DNA of 64,000 nt, taken from contig CAZIAH010000006.1 of assembly GCA_964537715.1 (NCBI GenBank), positions 1 to 64,000 on the forward strand, in the 5' to 3' direction. Source of the stretch: CAZTZL01 sp964537715 (GTDB taxonomy: Bacteria > Zhuqueibacterota > QNDG01 > DSAB01). Below are positions 25,355 through 33,644 of the stretch, piece by piece (positions within the stretch are counted from its first letter, which is position 1; the number at the start of each line of letters is the position of its first letter). Both the position numbers and the translations under genes were made by a program. The notes under the pieces were generated by a model. It was given only the letters and a program-made list of their open reading frames with translations. It had not been told where the DNA came from and did not search any database.

Positions 25355-26113
25355 ATGAAGAGGATCTTCTTTTCTTTTTTGCTGTTTTTGTTGTTTATAT
25401 CTTCCGCAGTCGCCCAGCCCGGTGCTCTGCTTCTGGGTACGCTCATGGATATTCCGGTTGCGAAAACTTCCGATGTTGGTTCGGTTGAGACGGGACTGAG
25501 AATGTACTCGGGCGGCGGAATGCTCGCATCGCTCTCCGTGGGGCTGACTGCACGTTTTACGCTGGGTGTTTCTTACGGCGGGGAAAATATTATCGGCACA
25601 GGGAAAATAAACATGAATCCGCAACCCTGTGTCCAGGTGAAATATCTTCTTTTTGAGGAACAAAACCTTTCACCGGCCCTTGTGATCGGATTCGATTCCC
25701 AGGGATACGGAGGATACAATAAAGAGTTAAAACGATATGCACTCAAATCCAAAGGATTTTATACGGTATTGAGTAAAAACACCTCTTTCCTGGGTGGATT
25801 GGGCTTGCATGTCGGAGTCAATTACAGTCTCGAAACCGAGGACGGAGACAAAGATCCCAATTTCTTTGCGGGGTGCCACAAATGGCTCAATCCCGAACTG
25901 GTTCTGCTCGGAGAATATGATACGGCTGTCAATGATAATAGTAACAATGCCGTCGGTTCCGGAAAGGGTTATCTCAATGCGGGTGTGCGCTGGTCTTTTT
26001 CCAGACGCTTTTTTATTGAATTCAGCTGGAAGAATATTCTTGAGAATCAGGATCAAGTCTTCGGAAGCAGCCGTGAAATACGGATGATTTATGTGGCCCA
26101 TTTTAACGGATAG
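25355..26113 (+). CDS. Outer-membrane beta-barrel protein of unknown function (YjbH-like look)
   Basis: A 252-residue exported protein; signal peptide MKRIFFSFLLFLLFISSAVAQ. The mature part opens PGALLLGTLMDIPVAKTSDVGSVETGLRMYSGGGMLASLSVGLTARFTLGVSYGGENIIG. The string of Gly-rich strands and the ending SSREIRMIYVAHF are typical of small outer-membrane barrels, and the 'fDIPtA ... G.Ve..lrmy' opening resembles YjbH-like polysaccharide-export barrels. ATG at 25355 has GAGAG 8 nt upstream; the in-frame TTG at 25340 is less likely. argR follows after 43 nt, probably on the same transcript, though the functions do not obviously match. Confidence 0.65.
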   Translation: MKRIFFSFLLFLLFISSAVAQPGALLLGTLMDIPVAKTSDVGSVETGLRMYSGGGMLASLSVGLTARFTLGVSYGGENIIGTGKINMNPQPCVQVKYLLFEEQNLSPALVIGFDSQGYGGYNKELKRYALKSKGFYTVLSKNTSFLGGLGLHVGVNYSLETEDGDKDPNFFAGCHKWLNPELVLLGEYDTAVNDNSNNAVGSGKGYLNAGVRWSFSRRFFIEFSWKNILENQDQVFGSSREIRMIYVAHFNG

Positions 26114-26156
26114 AAAATCATGTGAAGTTGTTATTTACTATTGAGAGGGAGTAATT

Positions 26157-26615
26157 ATGACTAAAAAAAACCGGCATTTTTACATTCTGAAGATTATTGA
26201 AACCATTCCGGTCGAATCCCAACAAATGCTTCTGGATGAATTGAAAAAAATGGATATTGATATCAGCCAGTCTTCGCTCTCGAAAGATTTAAAGGAAATG
26301 GGTATCATCAAAGTGCGGAGCAAAGAGGGGAAATTTCGTTTTGTTCAGACCAAAGAGCGTGAGGCGTTTCATGTGGGGCTGATGTTAAAGAAGGAGCTTC
26401 TCGATTTTCTGACCGATCATATTTCTGTCAGGAATATGGTGATTCTTAAAACCGTGTCCGGGAATGCATCCGGGCTGGCCAAATGTATCGATGAGATCGG
26501 CTGGTCCGAAGTCGTGGGGACGATTGCCGGAGACGATACCATTTTAGTGATCACGTTATCCGATGAGAATGCCAAATCGGTTGTAAAGAAATTAGATGAA
26601 ATTATCAGTACCTGA
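26157..26615 (+). CDS. argR: Arginine repressor ArgR
   Basis: ArgR is a hexameric, arginine-sensing regulator of arginine biosynthesis and catabolism. The 152-residue length is normal. An N-terminal winged helix (about 5-75) includes ISQSSLSKDLKEMGIIKVRSKEGKFRF. The C-terminal hexamerisation and arginine-binding domain (about 80-150) contains KTVSGNASGLAKCIDEIGW and the signature VVGTIAGDDTILVI, whose DD pair binds arginine. GAGGGAG precedes the ATG. No arginine biosynthesis gene is near and I did not find a clear ARG box in front, so targets lie elsewhere. Confidence 0.93.
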   Translation: MTKKNRHFYILKIIETIPVESQQMLLDELKKMDIDISQSSLSKDLKEMGIIKVRSKEGKFRFVQTKEREAFHVGLMLKKELLDFLTDHISVRNMVILKTVSGNASGLAKCIDEIGWSEVVGTIAGDDTILVITLSDENAKSVVKKLDEIIST

Positions 26616-26638
26616 TTCCGTCTTTTTTATTAAATGAA

Positions 26639-26672
26639 AAACCCCTGAAATGTAATCATTTCAGGGGTTTGT
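26639..26672. terminator. Bidirectional-type terminator after argR
   Basis: A 14-bp perfect stem AAACCCCTGAAATG (26639-26652) / CATTTCAGGGGTTT (26657-26670) with a 4-nt loop. A T-rich tail follows on the plus strand and TTTTCATTTA on the minus strand. It stands between the convergent argR and ferritin-like genes and could serve both. Confidence 0.88.
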
Positions 26673-26768
26673 TATTTCATTTTTGTCCCGACAATAAATC
26701 GGATTTTTTTTTCCACACTTGACGGAGAATTAAAATCCTGTCGTTTTTCGAATCGTTTTATGTCAAAT

Positions 26769-27263
26769 TCATTTTTTCAGCATCGCAGAGAGATCTTCCA
26801 GCAACGCCTGCAGGTCTTCTTCGTGTTCGACTTCATCTCCGAGAATTTGTACAGCAATGTTGTACGTGACCGGATCTTTCAATCCCACTTCCTCGATGAT
26901 ACTGTTATAGACCGAGATCGCACACTGTTCGCCTTTGATATTTTGTTCCAGAATTTTTTGGACAAACGGATCGTCCGGTGCGTCATATCCACAGTTTGAC
27001 AATTCCAGCCACTTTTTGGGTGTGGTAGCCGGTGTGGCGCCCAATTGAATGATGCGGTTGGAAACCATGTCTGCATGCCGCAATTCGTCAGCGGCGTGCT
27101 GCATCAATTCCGCGATCACAGCGTCTTTCATCGGTCCGGACACGATTTTGGCACCGAGCCAGTATTGGTAGTAAGCCAGCCACTCGTCGGCAAATGCTTT
27201 GTTCAGGAGTTCGATTACCCTGTCGATATTTTTGCCGACGATTTCTCTTCCTTTTGTACCCAT
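26769..27263 (-). CDS. Ferritin-like protein of the Dps-like (DPSL/thioferritin) type
   Basis: A 164-residue four-helix-bundle protein for iron storage or peroxide protection. Di-iron ligands are visible in the usual order: E27 (ADEWLAYYQYW), E60-x-x-H63 (AADELRHAD), E112 (IKGEQC) and E144-x-x-H147 (GDEVEHEED). That is a bacterioferritin-like site in a short, Dps-sized protein. Two cysteines, C91 (LSNCGY) and C114 (GEQC), match the Cys pair that marks the DPSL or thioferritin group; this subfamily call is from memory. AAGGAG lies 6 nt before the ATG and inside the end of pabB; the genes overlap by 49 nt. It is the last gene of the phzF-pabB unit and ends toward the argR terminator. Confidence 0.82.
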   Translation of the reverse strand: MGTKGREIVGKNIDRVIELLNKAFADEWLAYYQYWLGAKIVSGPMKDAVIAELMQHAADELRHADMVSNRIIQLGATPATTPKKWLELSNCGYDAPDDPFVQKILEQNIKGEQCAISVYNSIIEEVGLKDPVTYNIAVQILGDEVEHEEDLQALLEDLSAMLKK

Positions 27264-29062
27264 ATTGTTCTCCTTTCTTTGTGATTGATTAATTTATGAT
27301 CCAGAGTGACTTCCTGTTTTTTGCGGACCGAATTGATCAAATAGATGCGTGTGCTGTTTTCAAGATCGGATTTCATGATGATTTTTTCTTTAATTTCTCC
27401 TTTTTCCAACAGGGCTGCCCGGTAGGTGCCGGCGAGCAAGCCGCATCGAACCGGAGGTGTCCACAACTCACCGTTCAGTTCGACAACCACATTGGCAAAG
27501 CAGGATTCCGTAATTTCCCCTTTTTCATTCCAGAGAATCATATCTTCGAACGCCGGATTCTGGGAAAGGGCTTGTTCATAAACCTGCCGGTGGGTCGTTT
27601 TGTGGTAGAGAAAAGAATTGGAAATATCCACCGGAGCTTTGGCGATCCCTATCTCTTTCTCGGATCGATATCGGGAATCATTCAGGGGATTGGCTTCTAG
27701 TGTAGTTGTCCCCTTCCTGGCAATGAGTAAACGAACTTTGTGGGGAATCGGGGCAAGCGTTTGTGCAAACTGGTTCAATCGTTGCCGAATCTTGTCGCAG
27801 TCCAGATCGAGAGAAAAATAATCGGCCGAATCTTTGAGCCGTTTTAAATGATAGGAAAGCAGAAAGTAACCTTCCTCCGGTGTCCACAGCATGGATTCGA
27901 GCAGGGAAAATTCAGGAATTTTCTGAATCAGAATAGCGGTTTTGATCCGGCATTCTTCAAATTCCATTTGTTCGATGGAATCCCAGACAATGCCTCCTCC
28001 AGTACCGTATTCAGCTTCCTGTTTCTTTACATCAATGAGCACAGTTCGTATGGCGACGTTGAATTGAGCTTGACGGTTCGGACCCATCCATCCGATACTT
28101 CCCGTGTAAATGCGGCGCGGTGTGCTTTCGAGTTCCTCAATGATTTCCATCGTACGAATTTTCGGCGCGCCAGTAATGGATGCCGGCGGAAAGAGTACCT
28201 TGAAAATTTCACTCAGAGATGTATTTGTTTTTGCCTTGACCGTGGACGTCATTTGCCAGAGGGTCGGATATTTTTCGATGGTAAAGAGATCGTCTACACA
28301 AACGGTTCCGGTTTCCGCAATCCGGCCCATATCGTTTCGAACCATATCAACAATCATCACATTTTCCGCACGGTTCTTTTCGGATTGTCGAAGTGCTTCC
28401 GCTTTTTTAAGATCGTTTGTCTGTGTCAATCCTCTCGAAGCAGTTCCTTTCATCGGACGGGAGATGAGTTCTGTCCCATTAAGACTGAAGAAAAGTTCTG
28501 GCGAGAAAGAACAGATGTTCCAATTTTCGGTATGGATGTAGGCGGCATAATCCGTTTCTTGTGAATGAACGAGACTTTTAAAATAGCGCCAGGGATCTTT
28601 CCGAAAGGAGGCACGCAAACGAAATGAAAAGTTGACCTGATACGTGTCTCCGTTTTCAAGATACTGCTTGATTTTCCGAATGGCATCTCGATATTCATTC
28701 CGCGATATCGAGGGTTTCCAATCTCGGGGAAGAGCGCTCTGTCGTGTATCGCTGTTTGTGAATGTAATCTCTTCGGGTTTTGCGTAAGTTCCGAACCACA
28801 GTAGGGGAAAGGAATCGTTTTGTCGAACTGCCATCGCGTCGTCAAAAGCAGGCGCGGCTTCGTATGCGATCCATCCGGCCGCGAAATGTCCCTTTTGAGA
28901 TATTTCCTTTTCGATTTCTGAGAGGGCAGAAAAAATCTCATCCATTCGGTCAATGCAGAACACGCGCTCCGGATCGTGGAAATAGAGCCATCGGTTTTTC
29001 GCGACATCTCGAATCACGACGGTATGATTTTTTTGAGAAGGATATATCGATTCGCCATGCAT
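27215..29062 (-). CDS. pabB: Fused aminodeoxychorismate synthase component I and aminodeoxychorismate lyase
   Basis: A 615-residue bifunctional enzyme of p-aminobenzoate (folate) synthesis. Residues about 95-370 are the chorismate-binding PabB half: ISRNEYRDAIRKIKQYLENGDTYQVNFSF, SRPMKGTASRG, PPASITGAPKIRTMEIIEELE and GGGIVWDS. Residues about 380-600 are a class IV PLP lyase (PabC half): LLESMLWTPEEGYFLLSYHLKRL and MILWNEKGEITESCFANVVVEL. Together they make 4-aminobenzoate from chorismate with ammonia or a glutamine amidotransferase (PabA, not in this window). The start is 2 nt after the phzF stop and its GGAG lies in phzF; the end runs 49 nt into the ferritin-like gene. The overlap suggests translational coupling, or a recent loss of an earlier stop codon. 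Confidence 0.93.
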   Translation of the reverse strand: MHGESIYPSQKNHTVVIRDVAKNRWLYFHDPERVFCIDRMDEIFSALSEIEKEISQKGHFAAGWIAYEAAPAFDDAMAVRQNDSFPLLWFGTYAKPEEITFTNSDTRQSALPRDWKPSISRNEYRDAIRKIKQYLENGDTYQVNFSFRLRASFRKDPWRYFKSLVHSQETDYAAYIHTENWNICSFSPELFFSLNGTELISRPMKGTASRGLTQTNDLKKAEALRQSEKNRAENVMIVDMVRNDMGRIAETGTVCVDDLFTIEKYPTLWQMTSTVKAKTNTSLSEIFKVLFPPASITGAPKIRTMEIIEELESTPRRIYTGSIGWMGPNRQAQFNVAIRTVLIDVKKQEAEYGTGGGIVWDSIEQMEFEECRIKTAILIQKIPEFSLLESMLWTPEEGYFLLSYHLKRLKDSADYFSLDLDCDKIRQRLNQFAQTLAPIPHKVRLLIARKGTTTLEANPLNDSRYRSEKEIGIAKAPVDISNSFLYHKTTHRQVYEQALSQNPAFEDMILWNEKGEITESCFANVVVELNGELWTPPVRCGLLAGTYRAALLEKGEIKEKIIMKSDLENSTRIYLINSVRKKQEVTLDHKLINHKERRTIWVQKEEKSSAKISTG

Positions 29063-29064
29063 CG

Positions 29065-29859
29065 TTATACTGTAATTTCTCCTTTAAAAATCGTCACCGC
29101 TGTTCCACCAAGCCGGACACGATCCTCTTTGATCTCAATGCGTACGAAACCACCCCGTTCCGAGGCCTGATAACCGATCAATAGTTTCTTGTTCAACTTT
29201 TTGGCCCAATAGGGTCCGAGGCAGCAATGGGCCGAACCGGTGACGGGGTCTTCATCGATTCCGACTGCCGGAGCAAAGAAACGGGAGACAAAATCCGTTT
29301 GATCCGAATCCGCCCGAGCAGTGACAATGATGCCGCGGGACTGCACTTGTTTGAGAAGAGCGAAGTCAGGCTGGAGGTTTCGGACCATCTGCTCCGAATC
29401 CAGTTCGAGAAGATAATCGAATTGATTGATGCCGACATGTTTGGGAGTGATACCCAGCGCCTCTTTCAATCCAGCAGGCATGGATGCGGATCGTTCCGGT
29501 TGGGCAGGGAAATCGAGAACGATAACCTTTCCCTCTTTTTCTGCAGAGAGAAGTCCGCTCAATGTTTTAAATTTGACCTGCTCATCTGGTTTCAGATACC
29601 CGAACTGCCAGAGAATGTAGGCACTGGCCAGTGTGGCGTGTCCGCACAGTTCCACCTCTGTCGCAGGTGTGAACCAACGGAGATTGTAGTGGTTTTTCTC
29701 TTTGAAAAGAAAAGCCGTCTCGGACAGATTCATTTCTCTTGCAATGTACTGCATCCAGGATTCGGATTTTTTCCCGGGAAGGATGCAGACCCCGGCAGGA
29801 TTTCCGCCGAAGGGTTTATTTGCGAATGCGTCTACCTGGAATATCGGAATGGTTGTCAT
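29065..29859 (-). CDS. PhzF-family isomerase/epimerase
   Basis: A 264-residue member of the PhzF family of two-domain alpha/beta proteins. The signature opening QVDAFANKPFGGNPAGV, the catalytic E47 in REMNLSETAF, FTPATEVELCGHATLASA and the second-half DPVTGSAHCCLGPYW are present. PhzF of phenazine synthesis isomerises an amino-dihydro-hydroxyanthranilate, but most family members have unknown substrates, and no phenazine genes are near. It is first in an operon with pabB and the ferritin-like gene and has a good upstream promoter. Its link to chorismate chemistry through pabB is suggestive only. Confidence 0.9.
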   Translation of the reverse strand: MTTIPIFQVDAFANKPFGGNPAGVCILPGKKSESWMQYIAREMNLSETAFLFKEKNHYNLRWFTPATEVELCGHATLASAYILWQFGYLKPDEQVKFKTLSGLLSAEKEGKVIVLDFPAQPERSASMPAGLKEALGITPKHVGINQFDYLLELDSEQMVRNLQPDFALLKQVQSRGIIVTARADSDQTDFVSRFFAPAVGIDEDPVTGSAHCCLGPYWAKKLNKKLLIGYQASERGGFVRIEIKEDRVRLGGTAVTIFKGEITV

Positions 29860-29918
29860 CTCAATCCTGTCAGCTAAGTGATAAAGTCCTTGAACGGATT
29901 TGCTTTATTGATTGGCTT

Positions 29919-29948
29919 AAAATAAGTGAATATTGCTGAAAAAGTCAA
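29919..29948 (-). promoter_or_regulatory. Promoter of the phzF-pabB-ferritin operon
   Basis: On the minus strand TTGACT (29948-29943), an 18-nt spacer, then TATTTT (29924-29919). It is about 60 nt before the phzF start. The divergent GH3 gene begins 278 nt from phzF; its own promoter was not clear to me. Confidence 0.55.
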
Positions 29949-30137
29949 GGCGTTTTTTAGGGATTTTCAGAGCGGATATAAATTGACTTGATTTTTTATT
30001 GAATAGGTCTATATTAAGTATTGAGTGTTTATCATTTTTCATTTGTGTCTGCTTGGGATTTTTAGTTTTGTCATTTGGAATTTTAGAAAAGTATTTACCA
30101 GTTCAATTTCATCATTTTTTTATAAAGGAATCCAACC

Positions 30138-32738
30138 ATGAAGTATTCTTCTTTTTTATCTTTTTTATTAAAGTGTATGTTTTTGGTGCTTGTTTCGTTT
30201 ATTTTAACCGGATGCTCTTCCTCATGGATGACAAAAACCAGTATTTCTTCGGAAACTGGCAGGGGACAGAATTTTATGGATGATGCCAAACAGGTAGATC
30301 AGCGGGTGGTGGATCTGCTATCCCGAATGACATTGAAAGAAAAAATTTCCCAAATGGGGAATGACGCGCCTGCTATCCGTCGGCTGGGTATTCCCGCATA
30401 CAACTACTGGAGCGAATGCTTGCATGGCGTGGCTTGGTCGGGAACCGTTACGGTTTTTCCACAGGCCATCGCCATGGCGAGTACATGGAATCTCGATTTG
30501 ATTCATCAGGTTGCTACTGCAATTTCGGATGAAGCCCGCGGCATGCATCAAAAAACCGGAAAGGGATTGACCTATTGGTCGCCGGTGGTGAACATCGGCC
30601 GGGACCCGAGATGGGGAAGAACCGAAGAGGCCTACGGCGAGGATCCCTTTTTAGCCTCCAGGATTGGTGCCGCATTCGTAAAGGGTCTTCAGGGAGATGA
30701 TCCGAAATATCTCAAAGTCGTTTCCACGCCGAAACACTACGTGGCCAACAATGAGGAATACCGCCGGCATTACGGATCGTCCGAGGTCGATGAGAAAAAC
30801 CTGCACGAGTACTATTTCCCTGCTTTCAAGGCCTGCGTCATGGAAGGAGGTGCCTATTCGGTCATGGGTGCGTACAATGCGCTGAACGGAATTCCTTGCT
30901 GCTGCAATCCGATGCTGCTCGGCGAAGTGCTGAGAAAGGAATGGGGATTTCAGGGATATGTGGTTTCCGATTGCGGCGCCATCTCGGATATTTATTATAA
31001 TCATAAATACACATCGAATCTGGTCGAAGCTTCGGCTTTAGCTGTCAAGGCAGGCTGCGATCTGAATTGCGGCGACTCCTATCAAAATACACTGGGCAAG
31101 GCCGTTCAAGACGGGTTGATTACGGAAAAGGAGATCGACCACGCGCTCGGCAGGGTGTTGAAGGCCAGATTCCTTCTTGGGGAATTCGATCCGCCGAGAA
31201 AAGTTCCTTACAACCGAATCGATGCTTCGGTGATCGACTGCCAGAAACACAGGGATTTGGCGCTTCAGACTGCCCGCGAATCCATTGTTCTGTTAAAAAA
31301 TGAGAATGACTTTCTCCCGTTGAATTTCGACGAGATTAAAAAAATTGCCGTTATCGGTCCAAACGGAAACCGCTGCGTTTTTGGCGGATATAGCGGATCG
31401 CCGGCTTTTCGCGTCACGCCACTGGAAGGTATCAGGAAGCGGGCGGCTGGTCAGGCCGAAGTAATCTTTGAAGAAGGGTGTGGTGTGGTAACCAAAGCCG
31501 TACTCCGTCCCATCGATTCAAAATATTTAAGCCCAAAGGATGGAACCGGAAAGCACGGCCTGAAAGGAGAGTATTTCAACAACATGACCCTTTCCGGGGA
31601 ACCGGTGCTGGTTCGCGTAGATAAATCCGTCGATTTTGACTGGGACCAGGGCGGACCCCATCCTGATATGGGTTCGGATCGTTTCTCGGTCCGCTGGACA
31701 GGCGCTCTCAGATTTCCGGAAACCGGAATCTACCGGATCGGCGTGACCTCGGATGATGGCGTGCGTTTCTATTTAGACGGGAAATTGCTCATCGACCAAT
31801 GGGCGGACCGCAGTTCGATGACCGATCTGGTCTCGGTTCCGCTCGAAGCCAGCAAAGAGTACGATGTCAAGATCGAATACTACGAGCATGGTATTTCTGC
31901 GGAGATGAAATTCATTTCGGATTTTAACGCTGAAGACAGTTTCGTGAATGCAGTTGTCTTGGCCGAGACCTGTGATGTGGCGATTCTGGTCATGGGTACG
32001 GATCTTTCTGTGTCGAGAGAGGGGCTGGACATGCAGAGCATCGATTTACCCGGCAGTCAAAATGATTTGATCCAGGCCGTTTACAGTGTGAATCCGAATG
32101 TGGTTCTCGTGCTTGTGAGCGGCAATCCACTCGCTGTCAACTGGGCAGATGCGCATGTGCCTGCTATTCTTGAAACCTGGTATTCCGGACAGTCCGGAGG
32201 TACGGCTATAGCCGAAGTACTTTTCGGAGATGTCAATCCCGGGGGAAAACTTCCCATCACCTTTTACAAGTCCGACGAACAGCTTCCTCCGTTCCATGAT
32301 TACGATATCACGCAAGGCAGAACCTATATGTATCTCAAAGAGAAGCCGCTTTATCCGTTCGGGTATGGGTTGAGCTACACGACTTTCGATTACGGCAATT
32401 TACAAATCATCCCCGCGTCGATTGGCCGAACGGATACGGTCCGGGTTTCAGTCGATGTTCAAAATACGGGGAATCGATCTGGAGATGAAGTCGTCCAATG
32501 CTATGTCAGGGATGCAGAAGCCAATGTGATTCGTCCAATCAAACAGTTGAGAGGATTACAGCGGATTCATCTCGATGCCGGTGAAACCAAAACTGTCGAG
32601 TTTAAACTCTCCTTTGAAGATCTATCTTTCTGGGATGTGGAGAACCATCAATGGGCAATCGAACCCGGGGAGTTCATCATTCAGGTCGGTAGTTCTTCCG
32701 CGGATATACGTGCGGAGGGCAGTTTTGAAGTTGAATAA
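30138..32738 (+). CDS. GH3 beta-glycosidase lipoprotein with inserted PA14 domain
   Basis: An 866-residue exo-acting beta-glucosidase or beta-xylosidase-like enzyme, probably anchored in the outer membrane or periplasm. Lipobox LTGC26 follows a 25-residue signal peptide. The GH3 N-terminal barrel holds NIGRDPRWGRTEEAYGEDP, KHYVANNEEYRRHYG and the nucleophile D278 in YVVSDCGA. A PA14 domain (about 480-620; KGEYFNNMTLSGEPV ... TSDDGVRFYLDGKLLIDQW) sits inside the second GH3 domain, as in many beta-glucosidases. An FN3-like domain closes the protein (YPFGYGLSYTTFDY onwards). Substrate cannot be decided; the GH16 gene 32 nt downstream suggests beta-1,3- or mixed-linkage glucan. AAAGGA precedes the start. 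Confidence 0.92.
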   Translation: MKYSSFLSFLLKCMFLVLVSFILTGCSSSWMTKTSISSETGRGQNFMDDAKQVDQRVVDLLSRMTLKEKISQMGNDAPAIRRLGIPAYNYWSECLHGVAWSGTVTVFPQAIAMASTWNLDLIHQVATAISDEARGMHQKTGKGLTYWSPVVNIGRDPRWGRTEEAYGEDPFLASRIGAAFVKGLQGDDPKYLKVVSTPKHYVANNEEYRRHYGSSEVDEKNLHEYYFPAFKACVMEGGAYSVMGAYNALNGIPCCCNPMLLGEVLRKEWGFQGYVVSDCGAISDIYYNHKYTSNLVEASALAVKAGCDLNCGDSYQNTLGKAVQDGLITEKEIDHALGRVLKARFLLGEFDPPRKVPYNRIDASVIDCQKHRDLALQTARESIVLLKNENDFLPLNFDEIKKIAVIGPNGNRCVFGGYSGSPAFRVTPLEGIRKRAAGQAEVIFEEGCGVVTKAVLRPIDSKYLSPKDGTGKHGLKGEYFNNMTLSGEPVLVRVDKSVDFDWDQGGPHPDMGSDRFSVRWTGALRFPETGIYRIGVTSDDGVRFYLDGKLLIDQWADRSSMTDLVSVPLEASKEYDVKIEYYEHGISAEMKFISDFNAEDSFVNAVVLAETCDVAILVMGTDLSVSREGLDMQSIDLPGSQNDLIQAVYSVNPNVVLVLVSGNPLAVNWADAHVPAILETWYSGQSGGTAIAEVLFGDVNPGGKLPITFYKSDEQLPPFHDYDITQGRTYMYLKEKPLYPFGYGLSYTTFDYGNLQIIPASIGRTDTVRVSVDVQNTGNRSGDEVVQCYVRDAEANVIRPIKQLRGLQRIHLDAGETKTVEFKLSFEDLSFWDVENHQWAIEPGEFIIQVGSSSADIRAEGSFEVE

Positions 32739-32770
32739 GATCAGAAACTTTTGCACAATGAGGTTTGGTC

Positions 32771-33640
32771 ATGAAGAAAAGACATTATTTCTATAGGGGG
32801 ATCATCATTGTGGTAACTTTGATTTTCTGTCTAATTTTTTGTCAGAAGGAAAACACCACAGAAGCCGGCAATAGGGATAATAGCGATATTTCCGTGCCCG
32901 AAGGATGGGTGCTCGTCTGGAACGACGAGTTTGACGCATCGGCAATCGATTCGAACAAATGGGAACATGAGGTGAATGGGAAAGGGGGAGGCAACAATGA
33001 ACTTCAATACTACACTGACCGGGAAGTGAATTCTCGGGTGGAGAATGGGGTTCTGATTATTCAAGCACGAAAGGAACAGTATACTGGTTTGGACGGTACA
33101 CGCGAATACACTTCCGCCCGAATGAGAACCGCGGGAAAGGGCGACTGGCAATACGGCCGATTCGAGATCCGTGCCAAACTTCCCGAAGGGCAGGGATTGT
33201 GGCCGGCGATCTGGATGCTCTCCACATACGGGAATTACGGAGGGTGGGCGGCCAGCGGTGAGATCGATATCATGGAAGAATTGGGACAGGAACCGAATCG
33301 GGTTTACGGTACACTGCATTACGGGGCTGCGTGGCCAAACAATGTCCAACAGGGCCGTTCCTTTGTTTTACCGGAAGGAATGTTCTCTGAAGATTTTCAT
33401 ACGTTTGCTATCGAATGGGACACGACCCGGTTTCAGTGGTTTGTGGATGACTCCTGCTATTCGACCATTACCTCATGGTACACGGAAGGTCACGATTATC
33501 CGGCGCCGTTCGATCAAAAATTTCATCTGATTCTCAATGTGGCCGTGGGAGGAGACTGGCCTGGATCTCCAGATGCGACGACCATATTTCCACAGCAAAT
33601 GGTTGTCGATTATGTGAGGGTGTTTCAAAAAGAGAAATGA
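32771..33640 (+). CDS. GH16 endo-beta-1,3(4)-glucanase (laminarinase-type) lipoprotein
   Basis: A 289-residue family 16 endoglucanase. The active-site motif is GEIDIMEELG, with nucleophile E164 and acid/base E169 in the beta-bulge form EIDIME typical of laminarinases. QGLWPAIWML and QKFHLILNVAVGGDWPG are also standard. The N-terminus MKKRHYFYRGIIIVVTLIFCLIFCQKE looks like a lipoprotein signal with Cys near 20-24, though the lipobox is not ideal. ATG at 32771 has GAGG 7 nt upstream; the TTG at 32765 is less likely. It forms an operon with the GH3 gene, giving endo plus exo activities for laminarin-like glucan. Its stop is only 4 nt from the convergent MBL gene, with no terminator visible. Confidence 0.93.
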   Translation: MKKRHYFYRGIIIVVTLIFCLIFCQKENTTEAGNRDNSDISVPEGWVLVWNDEFDASAIDSNKWEHEVNGKGGGNNELQYYTDREVNSRVENGVLIIQARKEQYTGLDGTREYTSARMRTAGKGDWQYGRFEIRAKLPEGQGLWPAIWMLSTYGNYGGWAASGEIDIMEELGQEPNRVYGTLHYGAAWPNNVQQGRSFVLPEGMFSEDFHTFAIEWDTTRFQWFVDDSCYSTITSWYTEGHDYPAPFDQKFHLILNVAVGGDWPGSPDATTIFPQQMVVDYVRVFQKEK

Positions 33641-33644
33641 AAAT

